NCBI GenBank assembly: GCA_006226545.1
Contig: SBGR01000067.1
Location: forward strand, 1-60,048
Source: Bacteroidota bacterium
GTDB taxonomy: Bacteria; Bacteroidota; Bacteroidia; UBA8524
Length of the DNA stretch: 60,048 bases
Direction: 5' to 3'
How positions within the stretch are numbered: the stretch's first letter is position 1; each line of letters starts with the position of its first letter. Positions 50,377 to 60,048 of the stretch are shown here, piece by piece. Below the pieces are notes generated by a model that did no database searches, was not told the origin of the DNA, and saw only the letters and a list, made by a program, of their open reading frames with translations. The translations under genes and the position numbers were made by a program.

Positions 50377-50463
50377 GTTTCAAAAATTATTCCTAACCGT
50401 CTCGATTTTGAGATAGAATTAGAATACGCTTTATGGATGCTGGAAATGTCAATCAGGTTGCAT

Positions 50464-50471
50464 TACTTTTG
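50464..50471 (+). promoter_or_regulatory. -7 element of ruvB
   Basis: TACTTTTG, an exact TAnnTTTG match. It ends 5 bases before the GTG at 50477 and only 2 bases before the GTG at 50474, so it favours 50477 as the start of a leaderless ruvB message. Confidence 0.5.
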
Positions 50472-50476
50472 AAGTG

Positions 50477-51511
50477 GTGCGAGACGAATTCTTAAATGCG
50501 GATAAGGAAGGGCTCAGCTCAGGAGAGCGTGAGATCGAAAGAGCCCTGCGGCCGGCGCAGTTCGACGACTTCAGAGGGCAGGATCAGATACTGGAAAACA
50601 TCAAGGTCTTTGTTAAAGCGGCTAAACTTCGTGGTGAGGCGCTAGACCATGTTTTGTTGCACGGACCTCCCGGCTTGGGTAAAACCACGCTTTCGCATAT
50701 CATCGCCAACGAATTAGGTTCCAGCATTAAAATCACCTCTGGTCCGGTATTGGAAAAACCGGGCGATTTGGCAGGCTTACTTACCAACCTGGATGAAGGC
50801 GATGTCTTGTTTATCGATGAGATACACCGATTGAGTCCGGTGGTGGAAGAATACCTCTACTCGGCCATGGAAGATTTCCGCATCGATATCATGCTCGAGA
50901 CCGGCGCCAATGCGCGTTCAGTGCAGATATCGCTAAACCCATTTACCCTTGTTGGGGCTACCACGCGCTCGGGTTTGTTAACCGCTCCTTTACGCGCCCG
51001 CTTCGGTATCAATGCGCGTTTGCAGTATTACGATGCCAAGCTCTTGACTGATATCGTGAGCCGTTCATCGGATATCTTAAATACGCCAATTGAAGAAGAG
51101 GCAGCTTATGAAATTGCCCGCCGCAGCCGAGGTACGCCACGTATCGCAAATGCCTTATTGCGCCGTACGCGCGATTTCGCTCAGATCAAAGGCGACGGAA
51201 CCATCACGCTGGGTATTGTGCGCATGGCTTTAACGGCCTTGAACGTAGACTCGCACGGCTTGGACGAGATGGACAACCGCATCTTGGTGACCTTAATTGA
51301 TAAATTCAAAGGCGGTCCGGTTGGGCTCTCCAATATCGCTACCGCGGTAGGCGAGGAGTCGGGCACCATTGAAGAAGTATACGAGCCTTTCCTCATTCAA
51401 GAAGGCTATATCATTCGCACGCCTCGCGGACGAGAAGCCACTGAAAAGGCCTATAAACACATTGGTAAACTCAACCCCAGAGGGAGTCGCGATTTATTTG
51501 ACGGCCAATGA
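50477..51511 (+). CDS. ruvB: Holliday junction branch-migration ATPase RuvB
   Basis: A 344-residue AAA+ motor that drives branch migration of Holliday junctions with RuvA. Walker [17 protein letters not shown], Walker [12 protein letters not shown], sensor 1 [10 protein letters not shown] and arginine-finger region APLRARFGI are all present, with the C-terminal winged helix ([20 protein letters not shown]). Start is a GTG; 50474 and 50477 are both in frame, and the promoter position favours the second. It overlaps queG by 4 bases (ATGA). Confidence 0.96.
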   Translation: MRDEFLNADKEGLSSGEREIERALRPAQFDDFRGQDQILENIKVFVKAAKLRGEALDHVLLHGPPGLGKTTLSHIIANELGSSIKITSGPVLEKPGDLAGLLTNLDEGDVLFIDEIHRLSPVVEEYLYSAMEDFRIDIMLETGANARSVQISLNPFTLVGATTRSGLLTAPLRARFGINARLQYYDAKLLTDIVSRSSDILNTPIEEEAAYEIARRSRGTPRIANALLRRTRDFAQIKGDGTITLGIVRMALTALNVDSHGLDEMDNRILVTLIDKFKGGPVGLSNIATAVGEESGTIEEVYEPFLIQEGYIIRTPRGREATEKAYKHIGKLNPRGSRDLFDGQ

Positions 51512-52443
51512 GTAGCCTGTCTGCCAGTCGGAATGCCGCGCTTGTCAAAGCAAAAGCAGCAGAACTGGGATTTCAGTTTTGCGGCATCAGCAAAGCCGAT
51601 TTTTTAGCAGACGAAGCGCCTCGTTTGGAAGCCTGGCTTCATGCCGGACACCATGGAGCCATGAGTTATATGGCTAATCATTTCGACCTGCGGTTGGATC
51701 CGCGGAAATTGGTTCCAGGAGCTAAATCGGTTGTCAGCCTACTTTACAATTACTATCCTTCCGAATCGCCTAGCGATGCCGAAGCCCCCAAGGTGGCCCG
51801 TTACGCCTATGGCCGCGATTACCACAAAGTGATCAAGAAGAAACTCCAAGAGCTGATGCACGTTTTGGAGCAGGATATTGGGGCCATTGAAGGACGCGCC
51901 TTTGTCGATTCGGCCCCCGTGATGGAAAGGCAGTGGGCGGCAAAAGCAGGCTTGGGCTGGACCGGAAAAAACACCTTATTGATCAACAAAGGTTCGGGCT
52001 CTTGGTACTTCCTGGCCGAGCTGATTATCGATTTGGAGCTGGAACCCGACGGACCGGTTAAAGACCACTGCGGCACCTGCACTGCCTGCATAGATGCTTG
52101 TCCAACAGAAGCCATTACACCTTATTCCATCGCTGCCGAGAAATGCATCTCTTACCTGACCATCGAATTAAAAGACCAGATTCCGGCCGAGTTTGAAGGT
52201 AAGCTGGACAACTGGGTTTTCGGCTGCGATATCTGCCAGGAAGTTTGTCCCTGGAACCGTTTCGCTCAAAAACATTCAGAACCGGACTTCCACCCAAAAG
52301 CCTTCCTCAACTGGTCAAAATCCGACTGGGAAGAACTAAGCGAAACCCTTTTTAGCGAAGTATTTGCTGGAACGCCTTTGAAACGCGCCGGCTTTGAGAA
52401 ACTCAAGAATTCACTTGCTTTTGGGAAGGAGCCAAGGGTATAA
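51508..52443 (+). CDS. queG: Epoxyqueuosine reductase
   Basis: A 311-residue cobalamin- and iron-sulphur-dependent enzyme that reduces epoxyqueuosine to queuosine in the wobble position of GUN-anticodon tRNAs. N-terminal domain with the family pattern ([20 protein letters not shown]), then two 4Fe-4S clusters: [16 protein letters not shown] and the second set in [16 protein letters not shown]. It is slightly shorter than E. coli QueG because the C-terminal HEAT part is reduced. Starts within the ruvB stop (ATGA), so the two genes are co-translated. Confidence 0.95.
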   Translation: MSSLSASRNAALVKAKAAELGFQFCGISKADFLADEAPRLEAWLHAGHHGAMSYMANHFDLRLDPRKLVPGAKSVVSLLYNYYPSESPSDAEAPKVARYAYGRDYHKVIKKKLQELMHVLEQDIGAIEGRAFVDSAPVMERQWAAKAGLGWTGKNTLLINKGSGSWYFLAELIIDLELEPDGPVKDHCGTCTACIDACPTEAITPYSIAAEKCISYLTIELKDQIPAEFEGKLDNWVFGCDICQEVCPWNRFAQKHSEPDFHPKAFLNWSKSDWEELSETLFSEVFAGTPLKRAGFEKLKNSLAFGKEPRV

Positions 52444-52728
52444 AATCGCTAGGCATTTATTTTGGTCGAAAATGTAGTTTGTGCGGACTGATGGTATAGC
52501 GTTGAATATTAATGTGTTAAGCAATAATTTGTATTTCCGTCTATCGTGATTCATCAACTGAGCGGTTTTTAGCGCAACATATTCTCTAAAATTGTAGTCT
52601 AAATATAAGACGGCTGTTCACCGTTATCAGAAAACCATAATCAAGACAAAAAGGCTATGCCGGTATCTCGCAATAGGGGGCCGGCTAATTCTGTTTGTCT
52701 GATTTTTTAAATCTAAAAAGCTAGAGAA
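52444..52728. other. Gap upstream of the giant surface-protein gene
   Basis: 285 bases, AT-rich, without an open frame or strong hairpin that I can support. It must hold the promoter of the giant gene; no exact TAnnTTTG close to the ATG was found, so this gene seems to have a long leader. Confidence 0.5.
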
Positions 52729-55700
52729 ATGAGGACAAAATTCACTTTAGTGGCTTTGTTCCTGTTCTTATTGAGTGCGTCATCGGTATTTGCCCAGCAG
52801 CAATATACCTTTGCCACCGGTACGCCAGGAGCAGCCGATTACCATCAAGGACCTATGTACAGGTCGAGTGCAGCAAGCACGTATTTCTACTCGCGGTATG
52901 CCTATCTGTATACTGCTTCTGAATTGAGCTCCGAGGGAATGTCTCCCGGAATGCTTATTACCGAAGTTGCTTGGTATAAAAACAATGCAACAACCTTGGG
53001 AGCTTCCCGCAGTAACTCTTTCAAGATTTTATTGAAAAACAGCAGTACATCTGATTATGTACAGGCTACCGAAACCTTCGCAAATCTGACGTCAGGGGCC
53101 ACCACGGTTTACGATACCTTGATTACCCTGCCGGCAAGTGCAGGCTGGATCGTATTCCAGTTGCCAACACCTTTTCTCTATACAGGTGGAAGCTTGGAGG
53201 TTATTACGGATTTCAACCAAGGAACAGGAACAGGTAACGGTTCATCAGCCGAATTAGACTGGGCATGGAGAACAGTACCGGATAGGATTTACGGTATCTG
53301 CGACGGTACAGCTAACCCTGATCCTTTGTCGTCTACCAACAATTCCATCGGAACCCTAACAGACAAACGTCCGGATTTTAGAGTAACGGCTATGTTCCCA
53401 CCAATTCCGAATAATATTGGTGTGCAGGCATTTACTTCGCCGGCGTCGAGCACTTGTGCCGGTACCTACAATGTCAATGTGGATGTAAAAAACTATGGAA
53501 CCACGCAAGTGGATACCTTCGTAGTTAACTGGTCGCTTAATGGCAACTTACAAACGCCAACCACCTTTTACCAGCTATTGGATACCATGGGTGGGGCAGG
53601 CGCCAATACGGCCAACCTTAACTTGGGTAGTCAAAGTTTCCAATCCGGACAGACTTATACCATTGTGGCTTGGACTTCAGATCCAAACAATGTACTCGAT
53701 GCACAATCGCTAGATGACTCTGCTACCATGGTTTATTCTCCGGCATTAAGCGGAACCTATACCGTTGGGGGTGCTAGTCCGGATTACAATACCCTCACCG
53801 CAGCCATCGATGCCTTAGCGCAGAACGGCATTTGCGGACCGATTGTATTGGACGTGAGGGCAGGTACCTACAATGAGTACATTGATATTCCGGTTATTGC
53901 AGGTTCTTCTTCTACCAATACCATCACCATCCGAGGTGCCGGAGCGGCAACAACTGAAATTAGAGGGCACAGCCCGAACTCATCTGCAACCATCGGAATT
54001 ATGGGAGCGGATTACATCACCATTCAAGATTTAAGCATTGTCAATACCACCAGTGGCACAGACGTGAATGGTATCCTCCTTACCAGCCAGGCAGATTACA
54101 ATACCATCAGTAACTGCTTTATTTCGGTTCCGGTAACCACCAGCATAGATGTTACCGGCATTGTGGTAACGGCAAGCACAACCTCCAGAACCTCTGAAGG
54201 CAATAATGCCAATTACCTCACCGTAAGCAACTGTTATATCTCAGGAGGTACCGCAAATATCTCGTTTGAAGGCGGCGGAAACGCTAACCCGAATTTGGGT
54301 AACCGCGTTTTAAATACCGTTATGGTGAATGCAGACGACTATGGATTTTATAGCGATGACCAAGATGGCCTAGAGCTGATTGGAAACACCATTGATAGTT
54401 TGGTAAGTGCAACGGCTGACGGTATTTATACCATCGGTGGTTACAACTATACCATGGAGCGAAACAAAGTTACCTCTCCAGATTGGGGTGTTTATATCCT
54501 CGATTTGAACGTGAACGGATTGCCGTTTAAGGCATCTCGTTTTGTGAACAACATGATCTTGAGTACCTCTGATTATGCTGTTTACTTATTGGATGTGGAC
54601 AGTTTAAACATGTACCACAATACCTTGAGAGGTGAACCTGCCTTGTACGTGAATGATCACGTTCACATGGATATCCGAAACAATATCTTTACTTCTGCAA
54701 CAGATCAGGCCGTTGACTTCGTAGACGCTACCACTATCGGTATCATGGATTATAACCTCTTCTACAACGGTGGTGCGGCAGATATCATTGAGTTCGGTAC
54801 CAACAGTTACAATACCTTGGCTGCTTGGCAATCGGCTCAAAGCTTAGACTTGAATTCATTGGTAGGCGACCCTATCTTTATCAGTGCCACCGACCTTCAC
54901 ATTCAAGGGACATTGGCCAATGATGTGGGCGACATAACTGTGGCAGTGAATGTAGACATCGACGGCGACCCACGTCCGTTTGCTCCGGCAATCGATGTAG
55001 ACATGGGTGCCGATGAAGTGAAAATCTTGAATAACGATGCCGGTATTCTTTCTGTGAATCCTGCTTGTGTTGGCGGCGACCTTTTTGTTAGCGTGAAAAA
55101 CTACGGGGTATTGAACCTGAGTTCTTTTACCGTGAATTGGTCAGTGAATGGTAACCTTCAATCTCCGGTTGCCTTTACGGGTACAAGCATCGCTAACTCC
55201 ATTGATACATTGGTAAGATTGGCAGCTCATGGATTCCAAACGGGTCAGGCATACGACCTGAAAATTTGGACCAGCTTGCCTAACGGAGTAAATGACCCGG
55301 AGAAAACCAACGATAGCATCACTGTAAACGGATTCCGTACCGGTTTATCCGGAACATTCACGGTAGGTAACGGTGGCGACTTCGCTACGGCAGAAGAGGC
55401 GATTACAGCTTTGCAAGCCCGCGGAATGTGCGATAACGTAACCTTGTCGTTCTTGAACGGAACCTATACCGGACAATTTGCGTTGCGCAATATCTCCAAA
55501 GCGGACCCTGCCTATACTTTGACCTTAAACTCACAGAGCGGCAATGCGGCTGACGTTACCTTAGACTTCCCAACAGCGAGTCTGGGCAATAACTATATCA
55601 TGTTGGTAGAGAACATGAGTGGTGTGGTGGTTGAAAACTTGGGTTTTAGACGCCTAGGTGCAAACAACCAAGCCGTGCATATTCAAGTGGAAGGGGCTGA

Positions 55701-58700
55701 TGGATTAACTGTTCAGAACAACCTTTTCATCTCAGACAGTAACAGTACGGCTACCAATACAACCGGAACAAAATCTTTTATCTACTCAAGCGATTTAAGT
55801 GAAGAGCATAATATTACTATCGCTCAAAACACCTTTAGTGGTAACTCAAATGGTATCTGGTTTGCCGGATCGGCAGTAAACTATGCCACCGATGTTCTGG
55901 TGCGTAACAACAGCTTCTCGGTAGGTTATACCGCTGTCTTTGTTGAATACATGGATGCTCCACACATCACTCAGAACTACGTTACCCGTTTTGATCGTTT
56001 GGCAACGGCTACCTATTATGGAATCAGTATTTCCAATATTTCAGGAGCTTTTGTAATTGATCGAAACCAAGTGGTAGGCTGGCAGTCTGTTGGATACGGT
56101 ATTCGTGTTAGAACGGCATTAGCCTCGGTAGCCAACAAAGGATTGGTTGCCAATAATATGGTACAGTTCAATGGTAGCACTACAACCTATGCTTATTCAC
56201 TGGAATCCAATTCGGAGAACGTTCGTTTTGTGCACAATACCGGTTTAATCAAAGGTGGAACTTCAACGGCTGCCCGTTTGTTCTATTCAACCTTGGCTGC
56301 AGGTGAAAATGAATTGGTGAACAATGTGTTCATCAACAGAGGTGCCGGTCAGGCCATTTACCTGACCACATCGGCTACGCCTTCTTTTGTGAAAGCCGAT
56401 TACAATATCCTCTTCGCTGCAGGAACAAACTTAGCTTATTGGGATGCGAACCGTGCGGACATCAATGCCTTGCGTTCTGCTTCCGGTAAATTCGCTAATT
56501 CAGCATCGCGAAATATTCCATTTGTAAGCAATGAAGACTTACACATCACCGATTTCTCTGAAGTCTTGGTGGGTAGTCCGGAAGGCATTACAGAAGACTT
56601 CGATGGCAATACAAGGTGTGCTATTCCTTATGTTGGTGCACACGAAATTGCGCCATCGGCTATTCCTATTACAGTAGATTTCTCTGTTCCGGATACCTTG
56701 TATGCGGGTGGTAGAGGTCTCTTTATCAATTCTAGCTTACGCAGTGAGCGTCGTTTGCATTATTGGTATGTTGACGGTGCTTTACAGAGTAACGACGTGA
56801 ACCTGTTCTATACTTTTGCCAATACCGGCAATTACGATATCAAGTTGGTAAGCGTTGGCTGTTTCAATACAGACTCCATCACTAAAACGGTTTCTATCAT
56901 TGCGCCATTCGACGTGCCTGAGGTTGATTTTACTGCCGACCGCACCAAGATATTCTCACAAGAGTTTATTACGCTGACCGATTTAAGTACGCAAGCGCCT
57001 ACGGCTTGGGATTGGTCGGTATCACCTTCAGTAGGGGTGAGCATTGCTACTCAATTCTCGCAAGATCCGGTTATCTTCTTCTCAGAACCGGGTACCTACG
57101 AAATCTGCCTGAAAGCCGATAATGCTTTCGGTTCAGGAACTCAAGTTTGTAAAACAGCCTTTGTGGAAGTATTCCCTGTTGCTACGATGTGCGCAGACAA
57201 CGGTTCTACCTCTCCTAATGGTAAACTATACGACGATGGAGGTCCTTTTGGTGCTTATTCTACCAATTCGAACTGTAGCTTCTTGATCAACCCATGCGCG
57301 TCTTCCGTTAACGCGGTAATCACCGATTGGGATGTAACCGATGTAGACGATGAAATTCGCATTTACAATGGTGCAGTAGAAGATCCAAATACCCTCTTGG
57401 CTACCTTCAATGGAGCGAGCCAAAATCCGGGCGGTACAGTTGGCATTACAGCCAATAGCGGTACCATGTTAATCGTTTGGAAATCGGATGCTGCTACACA
57501 GACTGAAGGCTTTGCCATTGAATGGACCAGCACCCCGCTGAACCAAACACAGACCAACGGATTTGTAGTAGCAGATACTGCTTTTGCCAATGCGCCGGTA
57601 TTTGTACAAAGCCTGGCTTCAGGAACTAAATTACAAGAGACATGGGATATGGAGTTCCCGAATAACGTAGATATTTCTACTACAGGAACGGCACTTTTCC
57701 ATACCTATACCAATACCGGTACTTATACCATTCGTCAGGTAGTTGAAGGATGCGGTGGCAAAGACACCATCGATAAAATCATCGAAATCATTGCGCCAAC
57801 TTCAGCACCTAATCCGGTAGACTTCTCTGAAAACAGAAGAACCCTAACCACCAACGATGTGCTTCAATTAACAGACATCTCAGGTAATGGCCCAAGCAGC
57901 TGGAGATGGGAGATTAGCCCGGCAACAGGTGTTCAGTTTATTGGTGATGCGAATGCGCCTGTTGTACAGGTGAGCTTTACCACTACCGGAAGCTACGATG
58001 TGAAATTGGTGGTAACCAATGGCATTGGCGCTGACTCTACCGTGAAGGCAGCACATATTAACGTGTTTGATTACTGTACGCCAAACTCCGGACTCCTTTC
58101 TGCAGAGATTGGAATCAGCCATGTGAGCTTAGCAGGTATCAACCAATTCAGCACCATTGGTGAAAAAGCGTATACAGACTATACCGAAAACGGTCAGGTG
58201 GCCCAATTGGGACTTGGCGAACAGTACAGCATTGAAATCGCTCGAAACGCAACCAACCAAACGGCTACCCGTAAGGTATGGATAGATTGGAACCAGGATG
58301 GCGACTTTACCGATGCAAATGAATTGGTAAGCTCCGAAATCGCGGCCAATACCCTTGCTTTCACTTCTACCATTCAAGTGCCTACCACAGCGGCCTTAGG
58401 CTTTACCCGTATGCGTGTGGCTGCCGGCTACAATAACGAGCCGAGCAACCCTTGCGGTCCGGTTCTGATTGGCGAATTTGAAGACTACCTGATTCAGGTA
58501 TTGGGCGATATCACCAAGCCGGAGATTAGCCTAAACGGAGCAGCAACAGTGAACGTAGAAGCCGGATACGGGTATACCGAATTGGGAGCAACCGCCCTGG
58601 ATGCCGTAGACGGTAACATCTCTATTTTGATTCAAACGATCGGAACGGTAGACACCACCACCGTTGGGGTTTATACCATTCAGTATTTTGTGATCGATGC

Positions 58701-59736
58701 AAACGGCAATAGCTCAGACACCATCAGCCGTACAGTGAACGTAACTCCGGATATTACCGCTCCTGTCATTGCTTTGAACGGCTTGGCAAGCGTACAAATC
58801 GAAGTGAACAACGCGTATACAGAAGACGGTGCAACGGCTATCGACAACCCTTGGGGAACAGCACTTACGGTTAACATCAGCGGAACGGTAGACATTACCC
58901 AATTGGGTACTTATACCGTAAGCTATGAGGCAAGCGATGCTTCAGGTAACAGCACAGTTATAACCCGCAGTGTTGACGTGATTGATACTACGGCTCCAAG
59001 CTTGTCTTTGAACGTGGATGATACCTTGTATGTGGAAGTGAATACCAATTTCGTTGATCCGGGTGTAACCGTAATGGATAACCACTGGACGGCCTTTAGC
59101 CTGAATGTAAACGGAACAGTGAATACAGCCGTATTGGGTACCTATGTTTTGAACTACTCAGCTACGGATGGTAGCGGAAATGTATCCTTGGTACAGGATC
59201 GTGTGGTGATTGTACAAGACAAAACAGCACCGCTTATCAGCTTGGTAGGAACAGACTTGGTGAATATCCCACGTTGGGGTGCTTATACCGATGAAGGTTA
59301 TGTATTGAGCGATAATTATTCTGATTCAGCCAATGTACTTGTTGAAACCTTGGGCGACTGGGTGAGCAGCAGCGTAGAAGGCTTGTTCTGGATTCAGTAC
59401 AAAGCCACCGATGAAGAAGGTAACGTAGCCTTCTCTGCTAAACGTATCATCGATGTTCGTGGAACCAATTCAGTGCAAACCATTGCAGGTGGTAGCTTGA
59501 ATGTATTCCCGAACCCAACACGAGGTAACTTCACCTTGCAATCCGAAATGCCGTTATCGGCAGGAACGCAAATCACCGTTCAAGATGCACTTGGACGAGT
59601 AATCAGCACGGAAACCTTGCGCAACGCAACTCAAGAAATCAGCTTCGACCTGAACAACCAGGCACCGGGCGTTTACTTGGTACGCGTGAGCAATGGCAAC
59701 CAAATGCAAACGATAAAAGTGAATATTGCCCGCTAA
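52729..59736 (+). CDS. Giant multidomain T9SS surface protein
   Basis: A 2335-residue secreted protein. Order: signal peptide (FTLVALFLFLLSASSVFAQ); beta-rich N-terminal domain; CARDB-like domain (~225-340) and right-handed beta helix (~345-760); a second CARDB-like domain (~765-850) and second beta helix (~880-1310); a PKD-like region; a CUB-like domain (~1487-1604); another PKD-like region; a GEVED domain (~1782-1926); four immunoglobulin-like DUF5011/HYR-type repeats of ~78 residues (~1927-2244); and a type A T9SS sorting domain (SLNVFPNPTRGNFTL, ending QMQTIKVNIAR). It is probably a cell-surface adhesin or matrix protein. No catalytic site was seen, although beta helices can carry polysaccharide-lyase activity. 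Confidence 0.85.
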   Translation: MRTKFTLVALFLFLLSASSVFAQQQYTFATGTPGAADYHQGPMYRSSAASTYFYSRYAYLYTASELSSEGMSPGMLITEVAWYKNNATTLGASRSNSFKILLKNSSTSDYVQATETFANLTSGATTVYDTLITLPASAGWIVFQLPTPFLYTGGSLEVITDFNQGTGTGNGSSAELDWAWRTVPDRIYGICDGTANPDPLSSTNNSIGTLTDKRPDFRVTAMFPPIPNNIGVQAFTSPASSTCAGTYNVNVDVKNYGTTQVDTFVVNWSLNGNLQTPTTFYQLLDTMGGAGANTANLNLGSQSFQSGQTYTIVAWTSDPNNVLDAQSLDDSATMVYSPALSGTYTVGGASPDYNTLTAAIDALAQNGICGPIVLDVRAGTYNEYIDIPVIAGSSSTNTITIRGAGAATTEIRGHSPNSSATIGIMGADYITIQDLSIVNTTSGTDVNGILLTSQADYNTISNCFISVPVTTSIDVTGIVVTASTTSRTSEGNNANYLTVSNCYISGGTANISFEGGGNANPNLGNRVLNTVMVNADDYGFYSDDQDGLELIGNTIDSLVSATADGIYTIGGYNYTMERNKVTSPDWGVYILDLNVNGLPFKASRFVNNMILSTSDYAVYLLDVDSLNMYHNTLRGEPALYVNDHVHMDIRNNIFTSATDQAVDFVDATTIGIMDYNLFYNGGAADIIEFGTNSYNTLAAWQSAQSLDLNSLVGDPIFISATDLHIQGTLANDVGDITVAVNVDIDGDPRPFAPAIDVDMGADEVKILNNDAGILSVNPACVGGDLFVSVKNYGVLNLSSFTVNWSVNGNLQSPVAFTGTSIANSIDTLVRLAAHGFQTGQAYDLKIWTSLPNGVNDPEKTNDSITVNGFRTGLSGTFTVGNGGDFATAEEAITALQARGMCDNVTLSFLNGTYTGQFALRNISKADPAYTLTLNSQSGNAADVTLDFPTASLGNNYIMLVENMSGVVVENLGFRRLGANNQAVHIQVEGADGLTVQNNLFISDSNSTATNTTGTKSFIYSSDLSEEHNITIAQNTFSGNSNGIWFAGSAVNYATDVLVRNNSFSVGYTAVFVEYMDAPHITQNYVTRFDRLATATYYGISISNISGAFVIDRNQVVGWQSVGYGIRVRTALASVANKGLVANNMVQFNGSTTTYAYSLESNSENVRFVHNTGLIKGGTSTAARLFYSTLAAGENELVNNVFINRGAGQAIYLTTSATPSFVKADYNILFAAGTNLAYWDANRADINALRSASGKFANSASRNIPFVSNEDLHITDFSEVLVGSPEGITEDFDGNTRCAIPYVGAHEIAPSAIPITVDFSVPDTLYAGGRGLFINSSLRSERRLHYWYVDGALQSNDVNLFYTFANTGNYDIKLVSVGCFNTDSITKTVSIIAPFDVPEVDFTADRTKIFSQEFITLTDLSTQAPTAWDWSVSPSVGVSIATQFSQDPVIFFSEPGTYEICLKADNAFGSGTQVCKTAFVEVFPVATMCADNGSTSPNGKLYDDGGPFGAYSTNSNCSFLINPCASSVNAVITDWDVTDVDDEIRIYNGAVEDPNTLLATFNGASQNPGGTVGITANSGTMLIVWKSDAATQTEGFAIEWTSTPLNQTQTNGFVVADTAFANAPVFVQSLASGTKLQETWDMEFPNNVDISTTGTALFHTYTNTGTYTIRQVVEGCGGKDTIDKIIEIIAPTSAPNPVDFSENRRTLTTNDVLQLTDISGNGPSSWRWEISPATGVQFIGDANAPVVQVSFTTTGSYDVKLVVTNGIGADSTVKAAHINVFDYCTPNSGLLSAEIGISHVSLAGINQFSTIGEKAYTDYTENGQVAQLGLGEQYSIEIARNATNQTATRKVWIDWNQDGDFTDANELVSSEIAANTLAFTSTIQVPTTAALGFTRMRVAAGYNNEPSNPCGPVLIGEFEDYLIQVLGDITKPEISLNGAATVNVEAGYGYTELGATALDAVDGNISILIQTIGTVDTTTVGVYTIQYFVIDANGNSSDTISRTVNVTPDITAPVIALNGLASVQIEVNNAYTEDGATAIDNPWGTALTVNISGTVDITQLGTYTVSYEASDASGNSTVITRSVDVIDTTAPSLSLNVDDTLYVEVNTNFVDPGVTVMDNHWTAFSLNVNGTVNTAVLGTYVLNYSATDGSGNVSLVQDRVVIVQDKTAPLISLVGTDLVNIPRWGAYTDEGYVLSDNYSDSANVLVETLGDWVSSSVEGLFWIQYKATDEEGNVAFSAKRIIDVRGTNSVQTIAGGSLNVFPNPTRGNFTLQSEMPLSAGTQITVQDALGRVISTETLRNATQEISFDLNNQAPGVYLVRVSNGNQMQTIKVNIAR

Positions 59737-59756
59737 GGGTCGTATTCCATAAATAG

Positions 59757-59788
59757 AAAAGGACTGTCGAAAGGCAGTCCTTTTTTTT
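59757..59788 (+). terminator. Terminator of the giant surface-protein gene
   Basis: A 12-bp stem (59757-59768 with 59773-59784) closed by a GAAA tetraloop and followed by a run of T to 59788. Confidence 0.93.
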
Positions 59789-59932
59789 GTTTGACAGTTT
59801 AATAATTACTGCGCTAGGAGAGGAACTTAGGGCGCAGGGAGGTTTCGTGTTGCGGGTTTCGAGTTGGCGAGAATAAAAGTCAATTTCTCCATGTAGCTCC
59901 AGTTTAAAAACAGTTCTACAGTTCTACAACCA

Positions 59933-59967
59933 TGGTCTATGGTCCATGGTCCATCGTCCATGGTCTA
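59933..59967. repeat. Heptanucleotide repeat array (TGGTCYA), five units
   Basis: Five in-phase units: TGGTCTA, TGGTCCA, TGGTCCA, TCGTCCA, TGGTCTA. Same unit as the array at 94-135. Preceded by a short AGTTCTAC direct repeat. It lies in the non-coding 312 bases that end the window, where no gene is visible. Confidence 0.85.
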
Positions 59968-59990
59968 CCCGCACAGGTGTTCCAAAACGC

Positions 59991-60030
59991 ACCGTGTCCT
60001 CCGTGAAAAACTCTGAGCCCTCTGTGGTTA
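59991..60030. repeat. Ten-base periodic element with YCYGTG/YCTGAG units
   Basis: Four units in a 10-base register: ACCGTGTCCT, CCGTGAAAAA, CTCTGAGCCC, TCTGTGGTTA. I have the impression that similar strings are scattered between genes in other Bacteroidota. Function unknown. Confidence 0.4.
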
Positions 60031-60048
60031 ATCAGAGCCACCCGCAGC

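Noticed and set aside
1..60048. CRISPR array, insertion sequence or prophage
   Set aside because: The only tandem repeats are 7-10 bases long without spacers, and no transposase, integrase or phage structural gene is recognisable.

Overview
The window is chromosomal DNA of a member of the Bacteroidota, most likely a Flavobacteriales-type bacterium. The evidence is: four secreted proteins with type IX secretion (T9SS) C-terminal sorting domains; the Bacteroidota -7 promoter element TAnnTTTG in front of many genes; almost no Shine-Dalgarno sequences; Bacteroidota-type families (alternative GlmU, OstA-like protein, DUF3127, BatA, two-repeat DUF1573, zinc-free L31); and mevalonate-pathway genes. 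I saw no insertion sequence, prophage, CRISPR array or intact tRNA/rRNA gene.

Layout. 0.1-9.6 kb: cell-envelope and housekeeping genes, mostly on the minus strand (GlmU-like enzyme, L31, OstA-like protein, tilS, a dienelactone-hydrolase lipoprotein, DUF3127 protein, dihydroorotase, Wzi/RemB-like barrel). 9.7-15.5 kb: a plus-strand run of BatA protein, a catalytically dead dihydroorotase paralogue, an unknown acidic protein and uvrC. 15.4-25.7 kb: a degenerate M90-like membrane protein, a YigZ protein, a T9SS metalloprotease, a Usp protein, a thiolase, small envelope proteins, and clpP beside a Crp/Fnr regulator with an FNR-type palindrome between them. 25.7-30.6 kb: an RNA-repair locus. 30.6-38 kb: an FAD reductase, an ECF sigma/anti-sigma operon, and a UbiA-mevalonate kinase-mvaD operon. 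38-50.4 kb: a 2020-residue alpha-2-macroglobulin, two T9SS paralogues, a DegP-type protease and a DUF1573 protein. 50.4-59.7 kb: ruvB, queG and a 2335-residue multidomain T9SS surface protein.

The most interesting region is 27.27-30.6 kb. A WYL regulator fused to a degenerate PhyH-like domain is divergent from a cytosolic-looking SPFH (slipin) protein and the RNA ligase RtcB. The 721-base gap between them encodes structured RNA. I can fold two tandem tRNA-like modules in circularly permuted order (T-arm, closed acceptor hairpin, D-arm). Each is closed by a helix where the anticodon stem should be. They are followed by a selenocysteine-tRNA-like anticodon arm with loop UCA and by an outer bulged helix. 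This is the topology known for bacterial Y RNAs (YrlA), which mimic tRNA and occur in rsr-yrlBA-rtcBA repair operons, yet no Ro/TROVE gene is present in this window. The RNA may be a tRNA-damage decoy or sensor, or an RtcB substrate.

Other themes: many genes have the TAnnTTYG element only 4-7 bases before the start codon, so leaderless mRNAs seem common. Three loci carry arrays of 7-base repeats. Several proteins look like pseudoenzymes (dihydroorotase-like, M90-like, PhyH-like).
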